Assembly: GCF_002847305.1 (NCBI RefSeq)
Contig: NZ_CP025408.1
Location: forward strand, 666,001 to 730,000
From: Paracoccus tegillarcae
GTDB lineage: Bacteria; Pseudomonadota; Alphaproteobacteria; Rhodobacterales; Rhodobacteraceae
Direction: 5' to 3'
Length of the DNA stretch: 64,000 bases
Numbering within the stretch: the stretch's first letter is position 1; the number at the start of each line of letters is the position of its first letter. The notes under the pieces were generated by a model, which had not been told where the DNA came from, did no database searches, and saw only the letters and a program-made list of their open reading frames with translations. A program made the translations under genes and the position numbers. Shown here one piece after another: positions 27,895-37,366 of the stretch.

Positions 27895-28089
27895 TTGCTT
27901 GCTCCCTTCGAGAAAACCCTCAGTCAATGTGGTCTGACACCAAGTAATCCAGAGCGGGATCGTACTTACAAGGTCGACCGTGGCCGTTCTGACATCCATC
28001 ACGAAAGACCCGGTTTCCTTGCCCGATTGCAAGCCGGTCTGGACGTGCCAGCAAGGTCAGTTTTGCCTGACAGGTGGGCTGGAGGGAAA

Positions 28090-28166
28090 TGGCGGACCCG
28101 GAGCGATTCGAACGCCCGACCCCTAGATTCGTAGTCTAGTGCTCTATCCAGCTGAGCTACGGGTCC
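28090..28166 (-). tRNA. tRNA-Arg (anticodon ACG)
   Basis: A 77-nt cloverleaf on the minus strand. The acceptor stem pairs GGACCCG (5' end at 28166) with CGGGTCC. The anticodon stem CTAGA/TCTAG encloses CTACGAA, giving anticodon ACG, and the T-arm contains GTTCGAATC. CCA is encoded at 28090-28092. It lies downstream of the histidine kinase gene in the same orientation. Confidence 0.96.
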
Positions 28167-28221
28167 GTCGTCGGGGTGATCTAATTGCAGCCCAAAGGGG
28201 ATGCAAGCGCAAAATTCGGCG

Positions 28222-29649
28222 CTATTGGGCTGCAGTGGCCTCGCCCATCGGCAGCACCGTCATTTCGCGCGGTAAATGGATCATGAATTCGCTGCCCTGT
28301 TCATCGCTGCGCAACAATTCCAGCCGCCCGCCATGACCCCGGATCAAGTCGGCGGCGATGGTCAGGCCCAGACCGGTCCCGCCCTTGCGGGCACTGCCGG
28401 TAAAGGGTTGGAACAGATATTCGCGCGCCTTGCTGGGCAAACCCGGCCCTGTATCGCCAACCCTGATCCACCAACCGGCATCATTCTCGCCGGCACCGAT
28501 CTCGACCGCCCCCGCGCCGCCGGTGCCTTCGATAGCCTGCCGCGCGTTCCGTGATAGGTTGGTCAGCACGCGATAAAGCTGATCGCGATCCGCGCGGATG
28601 TTCAGGCTGACGGGGATGTCGGTCACGAATTCAACCGGATGCGCGACGCCATCACCTGCCAGCGTTTCGGCCTCGATCACCTCGGCCGCAAGTTGACTGA
28701 TGCTGAAGCGGGACAGCGAAGGGGCCGGCTCTTCTGCCTTGCCAAATGCCAGTGTCGTCTCGCACAGATTGACCGCGCGGGTGATCGAATTGACCAGCTT
28801 TGGCGCGGCGCGGCGAACCTGAGGATCGGCGCTGTCTTCCAGCCGGTCGGCAAAAATCTGGCTGGTGGTCAGGATATTGCGCAGGTCGTGGCTGATCTTG
28901 GCAACGGCTTGCCCCAATTGCGCCATCCGTTCCTTTTGCTTCAGCGAAGAGGTCACGGTCTTTTGCATGGCAGCCAGTGCCGCCTCTGCGTCGCGCAGCT
29001 CGACGATGCGGGCATCGGGCGTGATGATATGCCGCACATCCTCGGGTGCCTCGGCATAGGCGGTCATATGCTGGATCACCCGGCGAATGGGTTTGAGAAT
29101 CAGCCGCTGCGCCACGAGGTTCAGCATCAATGCGGTCACCACTGAAAACAACGCCGAGATGGCCAGAATGCGCAGCCCGTAATCGACCATCGCAACCTGC
29201 AGCGGCTGCGCGTCCATCGTGATCTCGATCAACTGGCCCGCCTGATTGACCGGTGCGCCGATCACGCGGATCACCCGCTGCTCGGCATCGAAAAGCTGCC
29301 TGAGCGAATCGTCGATGCTGCCCAAAACGGTCATCTCACGCAGATCATAGGTCTCTTCGACCGGTCCGGGCAGTTGCGAGGACAGCACAAGCTGTCTGAT
29401 ATCATCCCGTCGCAAGACGACGTTGAAAACGCCCGCATTTTGCAGCAATTCGCTTTCCAGCTCCGATGCGATGGTTTCATCCGTGGTCAGCAGCGCAAGA
29501 CTGGCGATTTGCGCGCGCTCCAACCGCGATTCCAGATAGTCACGGCGAAAATCCGAGAGGGCAGGCAGCAGGATAAACAACTCGGCCAGCACGACGAACA
29601 TAATCGTCAGTGCGGCAAAGCGGCCCGAAAGGGTATTCAATCGCATCAT
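28222..29649 (-). CDS. Orphan sensor histidine kinase
   Basis: Membrane-bound two-component kinase of 475 residues. A transmembrane helix near the N-terminus (ALTIMFVVLAELFILLPAL), a periplasmic sensor of ~140 residues and a second helix (ILAISALFSVVTALMLNLV) precede a HAMP-like linker. The H-box is KISHDLRNILTTSQIF with the phospho-acceptor His at about residue 255. The ATPase domain has the N-box LSRNARQAIEG, DTGPGLP and GGTGLGL. ATG codons at 29649 and 29646 are alternatives. No response regulator is adjacent, so partner and signal are unknown. Confidence 0.92.
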   Translation of the reverse strand: MMRLNTLSGRFAALTIMFVVLAELFILLPALSDFRRDYLESRLERAQIASLALLTTDETIASELESELLQNAGVFNVVLRRDDIRQLVLSSQLPGPVEETYDLREMTVLGSIDDSLRQLFDAEQRVIRVIGAPVNQAGQLIEITMDAQPLQVAMVDYGLRILAISALFSVVTALMLNLVAQRLILKPIRRVIQHMTAYAEAPEDVRHIITPDARIVELRDAEAALAAMQKTVTSSLKQKERMAQLGQAVAKISHDLRNILTTSQIFADRLEDSADPQVRRAAPKLVNSITRAVNLCETTLAFGKAEEPAPSLSRFSISQLAAEVIEAETLAGDGVAHPVEFVTDIPVSLNIRADRDQLYRVLTNLSRNARQAIEGTGGAGAVEIGAGENDAGWWIRVGDTGPGLPSKAREYLFQPFTGSARKGGTGLGLTIAADLIRGHGGRLELLRSDEQGSEFMIHLPREMTVLPMGEATAAQ

Positions 29650-29762
29650 GTTTCCGGTTCTGACGCCGTGCGCATTGCGCTTCAAATGGGGGCTCGTTCC
29701 TCAAAGGTCAAACAATCGTGACAATGATCCGGTTCCGCCGCATCGCTGACCGATTTCGGTGG

Positions 29763-29791
29763 TTGACTTGGTGGCGACCCTGGCCTATCCA
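29763..29791 (+). promoter_or_regulatory. Candidate promoter of the rpmH operon
   Basis: TTGACT at 29763-29768 and TATCCA at 29786-29791 are 17 bases apart. This would give a leader of about 97 bases before rpmH. Found by eye. Confidence 0.45.
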
Positions 29792-29894
29792 CCGCTTCTC
29801 GAATAACCGGCGCTGTCGCGCACGGGCGTTTGGCTATTATCTTGCCTGCCTGTGTTGACCGCCATCCGCAAGAACCCGATCCGGAGAAACGACC

Positions 29895-30029
29895 ATGAAG
29901 CGCACTTTCCAACCCTCGAACCTCGTTCGTGCGCGTCGCCACGGCTTCCGCGCTCGCATGGCGACCAAAGCTGGCCGTCTGGTGCTGAACCGTCGCCGCG
30001 CCAAAGGCCGCAAGCGTCTGTCGGCCTGA
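29895..30029 (+). CDS. rpmH: 50S ribosomal protein L34
   Basis: The 44-residue sequence [18 protein letters not shown]...[12 protein letters not shown] is the universal L34 protein of the large ribosomal subunit. GGAGAAACGACC precedes the ATG. It heads the run rpmH-rnpA-yidD, as in most bacteria. Confidence 0.98.
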   Translation: MKRTFQPSNLVRARRHGFRARMATKAGRLVLNRRRAKGRKRLSA

Positions 30030-30076
30030 TCATGTCGGCGGGGCAACCCGCCGCCGCTAGACCGGAGGCCCGGACA

Positions 30077-30475
30077 ATGCCGCCTCTGCCCCATCCTGTC
30101 GCTGATCCGCAGCAAAAGGGTGCCGGCAAGGCGGCTTTTGCTATGCCTGGAACCCTGCGCAAGCGTGCCGATTTTCTTGCTGCCGCCAAAGGGCGGCGGC
30201 AGGGTATGCCCGGCTTTTTGCTGCAGGCGCGCGCGCGCGACGATCAAGGTGGCGCGCGAATCGGGTATACCTGCTCGAAAAAGCTCGGCAACGCCGTGTT
30301 GCGCAACCGGGCCAAGCGCCGTCTGCGCGCATTGGCCCGCGACATCATGCCCGGCAACGCGCGTGAAGGCTGGGATTATGTGCTGGTTGGCCGCCCTGAG
30401 GCGACCGTCAGCCGCGATTTCGCCACGATGCTGGCGGAACTGGCCAAGGCGCTGGACAAGGTACACAAGACATGA
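30077..30475 (+). CDS. rnpA: Ribonuclease P protein component
   Basis: Protein subunit of RNase P, which matures tRNA 5' ends with the catalytic RNA. The RNA-binding signature [17 protein letters not shown] is present, and [11 protein letters not shown] and [11 protein letters not shown] frame the fold. Length is 132 residues from the ATG at 30077, which has GGAGG 8 bases upstream; an ATG at 30032 is possible and adds 15 residues. Its stop overlaps yidD by 4 bases. Confidence 0.95.
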   Translation: MPPLPHPVADPQQKGAGKAAFAMPGTLRKRADFLAAAKGRRQGMPGFLLQARARDDQGGARIGYTCSKKLGNAVLRNRAKRRLRALARDIMPGNAREGWDYVLVGRPEATVSRDFATMLAELAKALDKVHKT

Positions 30476-30741
30476 GCCCGCTGGCACATCTGTTGGCACT
30501 GCCCGTCCGAACATACCGGCTGGTCGCTTCGCCCTGGGTCGGGCATGGCTGCCGCTTTCAACCAACCTGTTCCGCCTATGCGCTAGACGCGCTGGAACGA
30601 CATGGCGCACTTAAGGGCGGCTGGCTGACAATCCGTCGGATCGGGCGTTGTCACCCATGGGGCGGGCATGGATATGATCCGGTTCCGGGGACAGCCCATG
30701 ACCCCGACCCCGACAAGGAAAGACATTCCGATGCTGGATGA
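30472..30741 (+). CDS. yidD: Membrane protein insertion efficiency factor YidD
   Basis: Small amphipathic membrane-associated protein of 89 residues that assists YidC-mediated insertion. The conserved block [22 protein letters not shown] with the paired Cys region and [13 protein letters not shown] is diagnostic (the block is split here: [17 protein letters not shown], then [13 protein letters not shown]). It is coupled to rnpA by ATGA and overlaps the likely start of ttcA by 11 bases. Confidence 0.95.
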   Translation: MSPLAHLLALPVRTYRLVASPWVGHGCRFQPTCSAYALDALERHGALKGGWLTIRRIGRCHPWGGHGYDPVPGTAHDPDPDKERHSDAG

Positions 30742-31612
30742 GCGCGAAGGCAATGAGACCGAGATCCACCCGCTGTTCCATGGCGCCCCCTCGTCGACCG
30801 AGTTCCGCAAGCTGCGCAAACGGCTGGTCCGCGACACCCGCGCCGCCATCGACGATTACGGCATGATCCGCGAGGGTGATCGCTGGCTGGTCTGCCTGTC
30901 GGGCGGCAAGGACAGCTATACTCTGCTGGCGGTCTTGCACGAGTTGAAATGGCGCGGGTTGCTGCCGGTCGATCTGCTGGCCTGCAATCTGGATCAGGGC
31001 CAGCCCGGATTTCCGGCGACCGTCTTACCCGAATTCCTGACCAAGCGTGAGGTCGCGCATCGGATCGAATATCAGGACACTTATTCGATCGTGAAAGACA
31101 AGGTGCCCACCGGCCGCACCTATTGCGCGCTATGTTCGCGTCTGCGCCGCGGCAATCTGTACCGGATAGCGCGCGAAGAGGGATGCTCGGCCGTAGTACT
31201 TGGTCACCACCGCGACGACATCCTGGAAACGTTCTTCATGAACCTGTTTCATGGTGGTCGGCTGGCGACGATGCCGCCCAAGCTGTTGAATGAAGAGGGT
31301 GACCTGAACCTTTTGCGACCGCTGGCCTATATCGCCGAATCCGATTGCGACCGCTTTGCGCGGGCGATGAACTATCCGATCATTCCCTGCGATCTATGCG
31401 GAAGCCAGGAGGGTCTGCAGCGGGTTCAGGTCAAGAAATTGCTGGATGAATGGGAAACGCGCAGCCCCGGCCGCCGTCAGGTGATGTTCCGGGCGCTGAT
31501 GAACATCCGCCCGTCTCATCTGCTGGATCCCAAGCTGTTCGATTTCGACAGCCTTTTTCCAGATCCTTCAAATTCGAGTGATTTTCCTGCCGTTCCAGAT
31601 CAGGAACATTAA
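30731..31612 (+). CDS. ttcA: tRNA 2-thiocytidine biosynthesis protein TtcA
   Basis: Iron-sulfur enzyme that thiolates cytidine-32 of several tRNAs. The 293-residue protein has the PP-loop [10 protein letters not shown] for ATP use and two CxxC motifs, CALCSRLRR and CDLCGSQ, of the cluster-binding site. [15 protein letters not shown] is the conserved PP-loop family block. I chose the ATG at 30731 (AAGGAAAG upstream); the in-frame ATGs at 30668 and 30698 lie inside yidD. Its position between yidD and yidC breaks the usual rnpA-yidD-yidC order. Confidence 0.95.
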   Translation: MLDEREGNETEIHPLFHGAPSSTEFRKLRKRLVRDTRAAIDDYGMIREGDRWLVCLSGGKDSYTLLAVLHELKWRGLLPVDLLACNLDQGQPGFPATVLPEFLTKREVAHRIEYQDTYSIVKDKVPTGRTYCALCSRLRRGNLYRIAREEGCSAVVLGHHRDDILETFFMNLFHGGRLATMPPKLLNEEGDLNLLRPLAYIAESDCDRFARAMNYPIIPCDLCGSQEGLQRVQVKKLLDEWETRSPGRRQVMFRALMNIRPSHLLDPKLFDFDSLFPDPSNSSDFPAVPDQEH

Positions 31613-31670
31613 TCGAACAAAAACATTTGTGGCGTAGACACCTCGTCAGGGAAACCGATGCGAGGAAGGC

Positions 31671-32978
31671 ATGCGCATGAATTCGATCATCTGGCTGAAA
31701 GAACGTTGCCTTGGCCGTGTTGCGCGCATTTTTGGCAGGCAGCCTGCCCGCGACCGGATTGTGCTGCTGCTAAGGCTGGAAAATCTGTCACCTCTGGCAG
31801 ATCATCTTGGTCAGGCAGGTGTCGCGCATCTGTTTGCGCAGTTGTCGATGCGCATGATCGACACGGTTCGCCCGCAGGATTTCGTCCAGAATGCCGCGCC
31901 AGGCGTCTTTACGATCCTGCTTCGCACCAGATCCGAGGTCGAGGCGCTGCGGATCGCGGAGAGATTGCAGCAAACCTGTCAGGCTGAATGTCCGGTGAAT
32001 GGCATCACCGTAAAGCCTGTCCTGACCGGCGTGCTGGTCCAGAACCTCGACAAGCCGCCGCGGCACGTCGCGCAGCTCGTGCGTTGCGGAATGCGGCACC
32101 TGAATGACAACCCGGTTGAGCAACTGGGCAGGATCAAACTGGTCGCCTATGATCGCAATGGCTGCGGCGATCTGATCCCTGCGACGGTCAAGGACGCGGC
32201 CATCAAGGGGCAAATTCAGGCTTATTTTCAACCTCAGGTCTGCTGCGACACCGGCGACGTGACGGGGTTCGAGGCACTCGCCCGCTGGAACCACCCGGTG
32301 CGCGGCCTGCTGGGACCGCAGGATTTCATCCCCAGCATGAACAAGGCAGATCATAACGCGCTGACGCACGCGATGCTGTTGCAATGCCTGCTGGCACTGC
32401 AGCTTTGGGACGCACAGGGCTGGAATATCAAGAACGTGTCGCTGAATGTCGAACAAAGCGATCTTTCGGACCCGGCTTTCGTCGATATGGTTCTGTGGGA
32501 ACTGGACCGCCATGAAATCAGTCGTGATCGTCTGATCATCGAAGTCCTGGAAAGCATCGGCCCGATGAACAGCAGTGACCAGATCCGCAGCAACGTCATG
32601 CGACTGTCCCAGGCCGGCTGTCTTCTGGACCTAGACGATTTCGGGATTGGGTACGCCGGACTTGGCTCGCTGCATCACTTCGGCGTCAACCGCATCAAGA
32701 TCGACCGCGGCTTTGTCACCGATTGCCATCGCGACCCACGTCAACGGCGCATGGTTCTGGCGATCCTGGCCATGGCCGAGCGGCTGGAGATCAAGACGCT
32801 GGCCGAGGGTGTCGAAACCTCGGATGAACACAGCTACCTGGCGCAGATCGGCTGTGGCTTTGTTCAGGGATACGCAGTCGCGCGTCCGATGCCACTGGAC
32901 GAGACGGGTGCGTTCATGTCCAAATTCCTCGACGCACGCCCCACCCTGCCAAAGCTGAGCGGTCGCCGGGCAAGCTGA
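31671..32978 (+). CDS. EAL domain cyclic-di-GMP phosphodiesterase
   Basis: Predicted cytosolic enzyme that hydrolyses c-di-GMP, 435 residues. The C-terminal EAL domain (about residues 180-420) keeps the catalytic elements: FEALARW, SLNVEQ, IIEVLES, LDDFGIGYAGL (DDFG), IKIDRGF, LAEGVET and FVQGYAVARP. The N-terminal ~170 residues look like a GGDEF-related fold without its active-site motif. I see no transmembrane helix. It lies between ttcA and yidC, 58 bases after ttcA, so a shared transcript is possible. Confidence 0.92.
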   Translation: MRMNSIIWLKERCLGRVARIFGRQPARDRIVLLLRLENLSPLADHLGQAGVAHLFAQLSMRMIDTVRPQDFVQNAAPGVFTILLRTRSEVEALRIAERLQQTCQAECPVNGITVKPVLTGVLVQNLDKPPRHVAQLVRCGMRHLNDNPVEQLGRIKLVAYDRNGCGDLIPATVKDAAIKGQIQAYFQPQVCCDTGDVTGFEALARWNHPVRGLLGPQDFIPSMNKADHNALTHAMLLQCLLALQLWDAQGWNIKNVSLNVEQSDLSDPAFVDMVLWELDRHEISRDRLIIEVLESIGPMNSSDQIRSNVMRLSQAGCLLDLDDFGIGYAGLGSLHHFGVNRIKIDRGFVTDCHRDPRQRRMVLAILAMAERLEIKTLAEGVETSDEHSYLAQIGCGFVQGYAVARPMPLDETGAFMSKFLDARPTLPKLSGRRAS

Positions 32979-33095
32979 CGGCGCGCGCGGGCGCAAAGTG
33001 GACTGCGCGACTGACGACCGCCGGCGAACCCAAATCCAAAGAGAGAAAAGACCTGCCAGATGCACCAGGCGCAATGCCGCTGCATGGGATTCCGC

Positions 33096-33124
33096 TTGAC
33101 CTTTGATCCCCCCTTCTGTTGAAC
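33096..33124 (+). promoter_or_regulatory. Candidate promoter of yidC
   Basis: TTGACC at 33096-33101 and TTGAAC at 33119-33124 are 17 bases apart in the 180-base gap between the EAL gene and yidC. The -10 match is weak. The gap also holds two tandem copies of GCGACTGAC just before the ATG. Confidence 0.3.
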
Positions 33125-33158
33125 CGGCGCGACTGACGCGACTGACGGTGGAAACTGA

Positions 33159-35012
33159 ATGGACGACAATAACCGCAATCTCATCCTGGCGACTGTTTTG
33201 TCGTTTCTGGTGATTCTGGTCTGGTACACCGTCTTCGCCCCGACCCCACCCGAACCAGCGCCCAATCAGCCAGACGCAACCATCAGTCAGGACCTGGCCG
33301 GCGGCGTCGCAACGCCTGCGGCAGATACGACAACGGCTACGGGTGGCGCTGACCTGGGCACCGAGGCTGGCAATACCGATCCGACGGCAACCGCCGATCG
33401 CGTCGAAATCCAATCGCCGTCCCTGTCGGGCTCGATCTCTCTGGCTGGCGGTCGCATCGACGACCTGCTGCTGCGCGAGTATCGGGAAACACAGGATGAT
33501 GGGTCGCCGCTGGTTCGCTTGCTCTCGCCCACCGCGCCGAGTGCAGACCAGCAAATCGCGACGACGGGCGCCAAGCCCTATTACGCCGTTTATGGCTGGA
33601 TGCCCGCAGCCGGCACCGATCCCGCACTGGTTCCGGGTCCGGCAACCGCTTGGCAGGTTGAATCCGGCGAACGTCTGGCCCCCGGCCAACCGGTTACGCT
33701 GGTCTGGGATAACGGCGCGGGACAGATCTTTCGCCGCGTATTCGAGTTGGACGACCACTACCTGTTCACCGTCACGCAATCGCTGGAAAATACCGGCGAC
33801 AGCGCGTTCGCGGCAGCACCCTACGGCATCATCGCGCGGCACGGCTATCCCGACACCCAGAATTTCTTCGTTCTGCATGAGGGCCTCGTCGGCATGCATG
33901 ACGGCGAGCTGATCGAGCAGGATTACGACGACATCTCCGATCTCGAGCCGATTGATCGCGAAGGCCGCGCGGAACTGTTCGACGTGGCCGAGAATGGCTG
34001 GATCGGATTTACCGACAAATACTGGATGACGACGCTGGCGCCTGCACCGGGCCAGTCCTTCACCGCGGTCGCCAAATACGCCGAGGGCGTCGACATTTAC
34101 CAGACCGAAGCACGCTTTCCGCTCGAGACGGCAGCACCCGGCGCGACCGTCAGCGCCAGCAGTTATCTCTTTGCCGGCGCCAAGGAATGGGAGGTCATCA
34201 ACAGCTATCAAGAGACCCCCGGCATCCAGCGCTTTGTCGATTCGATCGACTGGGGCTGGTTCTATTTCCTGACCAAGCCGATCTTCCGCGTGCTGCATTG
34301 GCTGCACGGCATGATCGGCAATATGGGCTGGTCGATCATCGCCCTGACCTTCATCCTCAAACTGATCGTCTTTCCGCTGGCGCGCAAATCCTATGTCTCG
34401 ATGGCAAAGATGAAGGAATTGCAGCCGCAGATGGAGGCGCTGAAAGAGCGTACTGGCGATGACCGAGCCAAATTCCAGAAAGAAATGATGGCGCTCTACA
34501 AGAGCGAAAAGGTCAATCCTGCTGCGGGTTGTTTGCCGGTGCTGCTGCAGATCCCCATTTTCTTCAGCCTCTACAAGGTGATCTTCGTCACCATCGAACT
34601 GCGCCATGCCCCGTGGATCGGCTGGATCACAGACCTTTCGGCCCCGGATCCGTCCAGCCTTCTGAACCTGTTCGGCATGCTGCCCTTTGATGCGCCTGCG
34701 CAAGGCACGCTGCTGCACTCCCTGTCGCTGCCGGTTCTGGCGATCCTGTTGGGCATCAGCATGTGGCTGCAGCAAAAACTGAACCCGGCCCCCACGGATC
34801 CCGCGCAAAAGATGATCTTTGCCTGGATGCCATGGGTCTTCATGTTCATGCTGGGCGGTTTCGCCAGCGGCCTGGTGCTGTACTGGATCACGAACAACGT
34901 CATCACGATCGTTCAGCAATATACGATCATGTCGATGCATGGCTCTCGGCCCGACCTGTTCGGCAACATCAAATCCTCGATGCCATCAAGGCCCAAAAAA
35001 GGCGATAAGTGA
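33159..35012 (+). CDS. yidC: Membrane protein insertase YidC
   Basis: Inner-membrane insertase and chaperone of 617 residues. It has an N-terminal helix (LILATVLSFLVILVWYTVF), a large periplasmic beta domain (about residues 60-355) and the conserved C-terminal five-helix core. The core shows FYFLTKPIFRVLHWLHG, the hydrophilic-groove Arg in PLARKSYVSMAKMKELQPQM, and NPAAGCLPVLLQIPIFFSLY. The stop overlaps the start of the MOSC gene (TGATG). Part of the yidC-MOSC-engB-argB run. Confidence 0.98.
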   Translation: MDDNNRNLILATVLSFLVILVWYTVFAPTPPEPAPNQPDATISQDLAGGVATPAADTTTATGGADLGTEAGNTDPTATADRVEIQSPSLSGSISLAGGRIDDLLLREYRETQDDGSPLVRLLSPTAPSADQQIATTGAKPYYAVYGWMPAAGTDPALVPGPATAWQVESGERLAPGQPVTLVWDNGAGQIFRRVFELDDHYLFTVTQSLENTGDSAFAAAPYGIIARHGYPDTQNFFVLHEGLVGMHDGELIEQDYDDISDLEPIDREGRAELFDVAENGWIGFTDKYWMTTLAPAPGQSFTAVAKYAEGVDIYQTEARFPLETAAPGATVSASSYLFAGAKEWEVINSYQETPGIQRFVDSIDWGWFYFLTKPIFRVLHWLHGMIGNMGWSIIALTFILKLIVFPLARKSYVSMAKMKELQPQMEALKERTGDDRAKFQKEMMALYKSEKVNPAAGCLPVLLQIPIFFSLYKVIFVTIELRHAPWIGWITDLSAPDPSSLLNLFGMLPFDAPAQGTLLHSLSLPVLAILLGISMWLQQKLNPAPTDPAQKMIFAWMPWVFMFMLGGFASGLVLYWITNNVITIVQQYTIMSMHGSRPDLFGNIKSSMPSRPKKGDK

Positions 35013-35758
35013 TGGCAAGGCTGGCCCGTATCCGCCGCCATCCGGTCAAATCGGTTGGCGGTGAGGATCTGGACGAGGTCAGCCTTTCAGCACATCGCCG
35101 CCTGCCGGGCGACCGGGAATGGGCCGTCTTGCACGAGGCAGGTGAACGCCTTGCGCAGAGGCAGACAGATGCGGATTGGCTGCCGAAATCGGTCTTTCTG
35201 AACACCGCGAAAAGCCACCCGTTGCAGGCGGTTCAGGGCGGTTGGTCGGGCGAGGTTTTGAATTTGACCCATCCCGAGCACGGTCAGGTCAGCGCCAACC
35301 CTGATACCGATGGCGAGATGCTGATCGACTGGCTGCAACCGCTGTGGCCCGATGACCGAGGCGCCGCGACCCGGCTGGTCCACAGCCCGAGCGGCTGGAC
35401 CGATGAGCCCAAGCCCTTTGTCTCGATCCTGTCGCTCTCCAGCCTTGCCGCGCTGGAACAGGCGATGGGCCAAAAGCTGGATGTCGAACGCTGGCGCGGT
35501 AATCTTTGGGTCGACGGCTGGGCAGAATTCGCCGAACGCGACCTGCTGGGCAAGACCATTCGGATCGGCACTGTCGAACTGCGCATCGATGAACCAATCG
35601 GCCGCTGCACCGCCCCTTCGGGCAGTGCTACAACCGGGGAAACCGATTGCGATATGCTGGCCAGTCTAAAGCGTTTTTATGATCACACCGATTTCGGCGT
35701 CTTCGCGACTGTGATGACCGATGGCGCGATCTCGGTTGGCGATGAGGTGGTGTCGTGA
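35012..35758 (+). CDS. MOSC domain protein
   Basis: Molybdenum-cofactor sulfurase C-terminal-type protein of 248 residues. It has an N-terminal beta-barrel segment (RIRRHPVKSVGGEDLDEV, GDREWAV) and a MOSC core with the conserved Cys in IGRCTAPSG, the presumed sulfur carrier. The start ATG at 35012 overlaps yidC's stop; an upstream GTG at 35009 is in frame. The stop overlaps engB. Likely sulfur or molybdenum cofactor handling; the acceptor is unknown. Confidence 0.88.
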   Translation: MARLARIRRHPVKSVGGEDLDEVSLSAHRRLPGDREWAVLHEAGERLAQRQTDADWLPKSVFLNTAKSHPLQAVQGGWSGEVLNLTHPEHGQVSANPDTDGEMLIDWLQPLWPDDRGAATRLVHSPSGWTDEPKPFVSILSLSSLAALEQAMGQKLDVERWRGNLWVDGWAEFAERDLLGKTIRIGTVELRIDEPIGRCTAPSGSATTGETDCDMLASLKRFYDHTDFGVFATVMTDGAISVGDEVVS

Positions 35759-36405
35759 AGGTTGCCTTTCCAGTTGCGCCGGAACCGACACCCGAGGACG
35801 CCGAGGCGTCGCGGTTGCTGTTCGCCGGCCCGGTCGATTTTCTGAAAGGTGTCGTGGCCATGGACGGCCTGCCGCCGGCGGACCGGCCCGAGGTCTGTTT
35901 TGCCGGGCGCAGCAATGTCGGCAAATCCAGCCTGATCAATGCGCTGACTGGCCGCAAGGGTCTGGCGCGTGCATCCAACACACCGGGCCGGACGCAAGAG
36001 ATCAACTATTTCACCCTTGGCGAACATGGCTATCTGGTCGACCTGCCCGGCTATGGCTTTGCCAAAGCACCGGTTGCTGTCGTCGCAAAATGGCAGGCGC
36101 TGCTGAAGAACTATCTGGCCGGGCGGCCCACATTGCGCCGCGCGTTTTGCCTGATCGACGCGCGTCACGGGGTCAAGCCCGTCGACCACGATATCATGAA
36201 GCTGCTGGACAGATCGGCCGTCCCGTTTCAGGTCGTTCTGACCAAGGCGGACAAGCTGGGGCCGAACGCCATCAAGCCGGTCATTGCGCAAGTTGAAACC
36301 GAACTGCAAAAGCACCCCGCAGCCTACCCCGAACTGGTCGTGACCTCATCCGACAAGGATCAGGGCATCGCCACGTTGCGCGCGATCATTGCCGGGCTGG
36401 ACTGA
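35755..36405 (+). CDS. engB: Ribosome-biogenesis GTPase EngB (YihA/YsxC)
   Basis: Essential GTPase for large-subunit assembly and cell division, 216 residues. The P-loop is [14 protein letters not shown], switch I/II regions include TNTPGR-type [11 protein letters not shown] and [11 protein letters not shown], and the guanine-specificity motif is TKADK. It has a GTG start overlapping the MOSC gene stop. Position between yidC and argB is conserved in Rhodobacterales. Confidence 0.96.
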   Translation: MKVAFPVAPEPTPEDAEASRLLFAGPVDFLKGVVAMDGLPPADRPEVCFAGRSNVGKSSLINALTGRKGLARASNTPGRTQEINYFTLGEHGYLVDLPGYGFAKAPVAVVAKWQALLKNYLAGRPTLRRAFCLIDARHGVKPVDHDIMKLLDRSAVPFQVVLTKADKLGPNAIKPVIAQVETELQKHPAAYPELVVTSSDKDQGIATLRAIIAGLD

Positions 36406-36451
36406 GGCGCAAAGCCGCCCTAACCTGCTGCAGTTCATCAAGGGGCAAAGG

Positions 36452-37366
36452 ATGAGAACGCAGAAAATGAACCGGGATTGGATCGCCACCGCTCGTACCT
36501 TGTCAGAGGCCCTACCCTATCTGCAGCGCTATTCCGGCGCGGTCGTGGTGGTGAAATTCGGCGGTAACGCGATGGGGGACGATGCGGCCATGGCCGAATT
36601 CGCCGCCGATATCGTGCTGATGAAGCAGGTCGGCGTGAACCCGGTCGTGGTGCATGGCGGCGGCCCGATGATCAACGACCTGCTTGGCAGATTGGGCATA
36701 GAAAGCCACTTCGTCCGCGGCAAGCGCGTGACCACCAAGGAAACCGTCGAAGTGGTCGAGATGGTGCTGTCGGGTCTGGTCAACAAACGCATCGTTCAGG
36801 CGATCAATGATGCGGGCGGCCGTGCCGTCGGCATCAGCGGCAAGGATGACGACATGATGGTTTGCGAGGTCGACGATCCCGAACTGGGCTTCGTGGGCCG
36901 CCCGGTCGAGATGAACATCCAGATCATCCGCGATCTCTACAAGGCCGGCATGATCCCCGTGATCGCGCCCGTCGCGACCGGCATGGCCGATAATGAGACG
37001 TTCAACGTCAATGGCGACACGGCTGCAGGTGCCATCGCTGGTGCATTGCAGGCGGATCGCCTGCTGCTGCTGACCGATGTGTCGGGGGTCAAGGATGCCT
37101 CGGGCGAGGTTGTCACCGCGATGCATCCCGATCAGGTGCGCGCCATGATCAACGATGGCCAGATCGCTGGCGGGATGATTCCAAAGACCGAAACGGCGCT
37201 GGCTGCGATTGACGAAGGCGTTCGCGCCGTCGTTATCCTGGATGGCCGTGTCCCCCATGCCTGCCTGCTGGAACTCTTTACCGAACATGGCGCGGGCAGC
37301 CTGATTCGGTCGACCGCGCCGCGCGTCGCCCCTCATGGACTGCGGCAGGGTGAGGGTGGGCTGTAA
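36452..37366 (+). CDS. argB: Acetylglutamate kinase
   Basis: Second enzyme of arginine biosynthesis, phosphorylating N-acetyl-L-glutamate with ATP. The 304-residue protein starts [10 protein letters not shown] and shows [19 protein letters not shown] and [15 protein letters not shown], all typical of ArgB. The [18 protein letters not shown]-terminal helix fits the arginine-sensitive hexameric type. An ATG at 36467 is an alternative start. The last 32 bases overlap the next gene. Confidence 0.96.
   Translation: MRTQKMNRDWIATARTLSEALPYLQRYSGAVVVVKFGGNAMGDDAAMAEFAADIVLMKQVGVNPVVVHGGGPMINDLLGRLGIESHFVRGKRVTTKETVEVVEMVLSGLVNKRIVQAINDAGGRAVGISGKDDDMMVCEVDDPELGFVGRPVEMNIQIIRDLYKAGMIPVIAPVATGMADNETFNVNGDTAAGAIAGALQADRLLLLTDVSGVKDASGEVVTAMHPDQVRAMINDGQIAGGMIPKTETALAAIDEGVRAVVILDGRVPHACLLELFTEHGAGSLIRSTAPRVAPHGLRQGEGGL

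Noticed and set aside
27895-28032. N-terminal extension of the 25-residue microprotein frame
   Set aside because: The extra 46 residues are not membrane-like and the strong ribosome site is just before the internal ATG.
32631-34940. A 769-codon open frame on the minus strand across yidC
   Set aside because: It lies antisense to a certain yidC gene and reflects GC-rich third-position bias; its composition is His/Asp/Arg/Gln-rich and it has no family signature.
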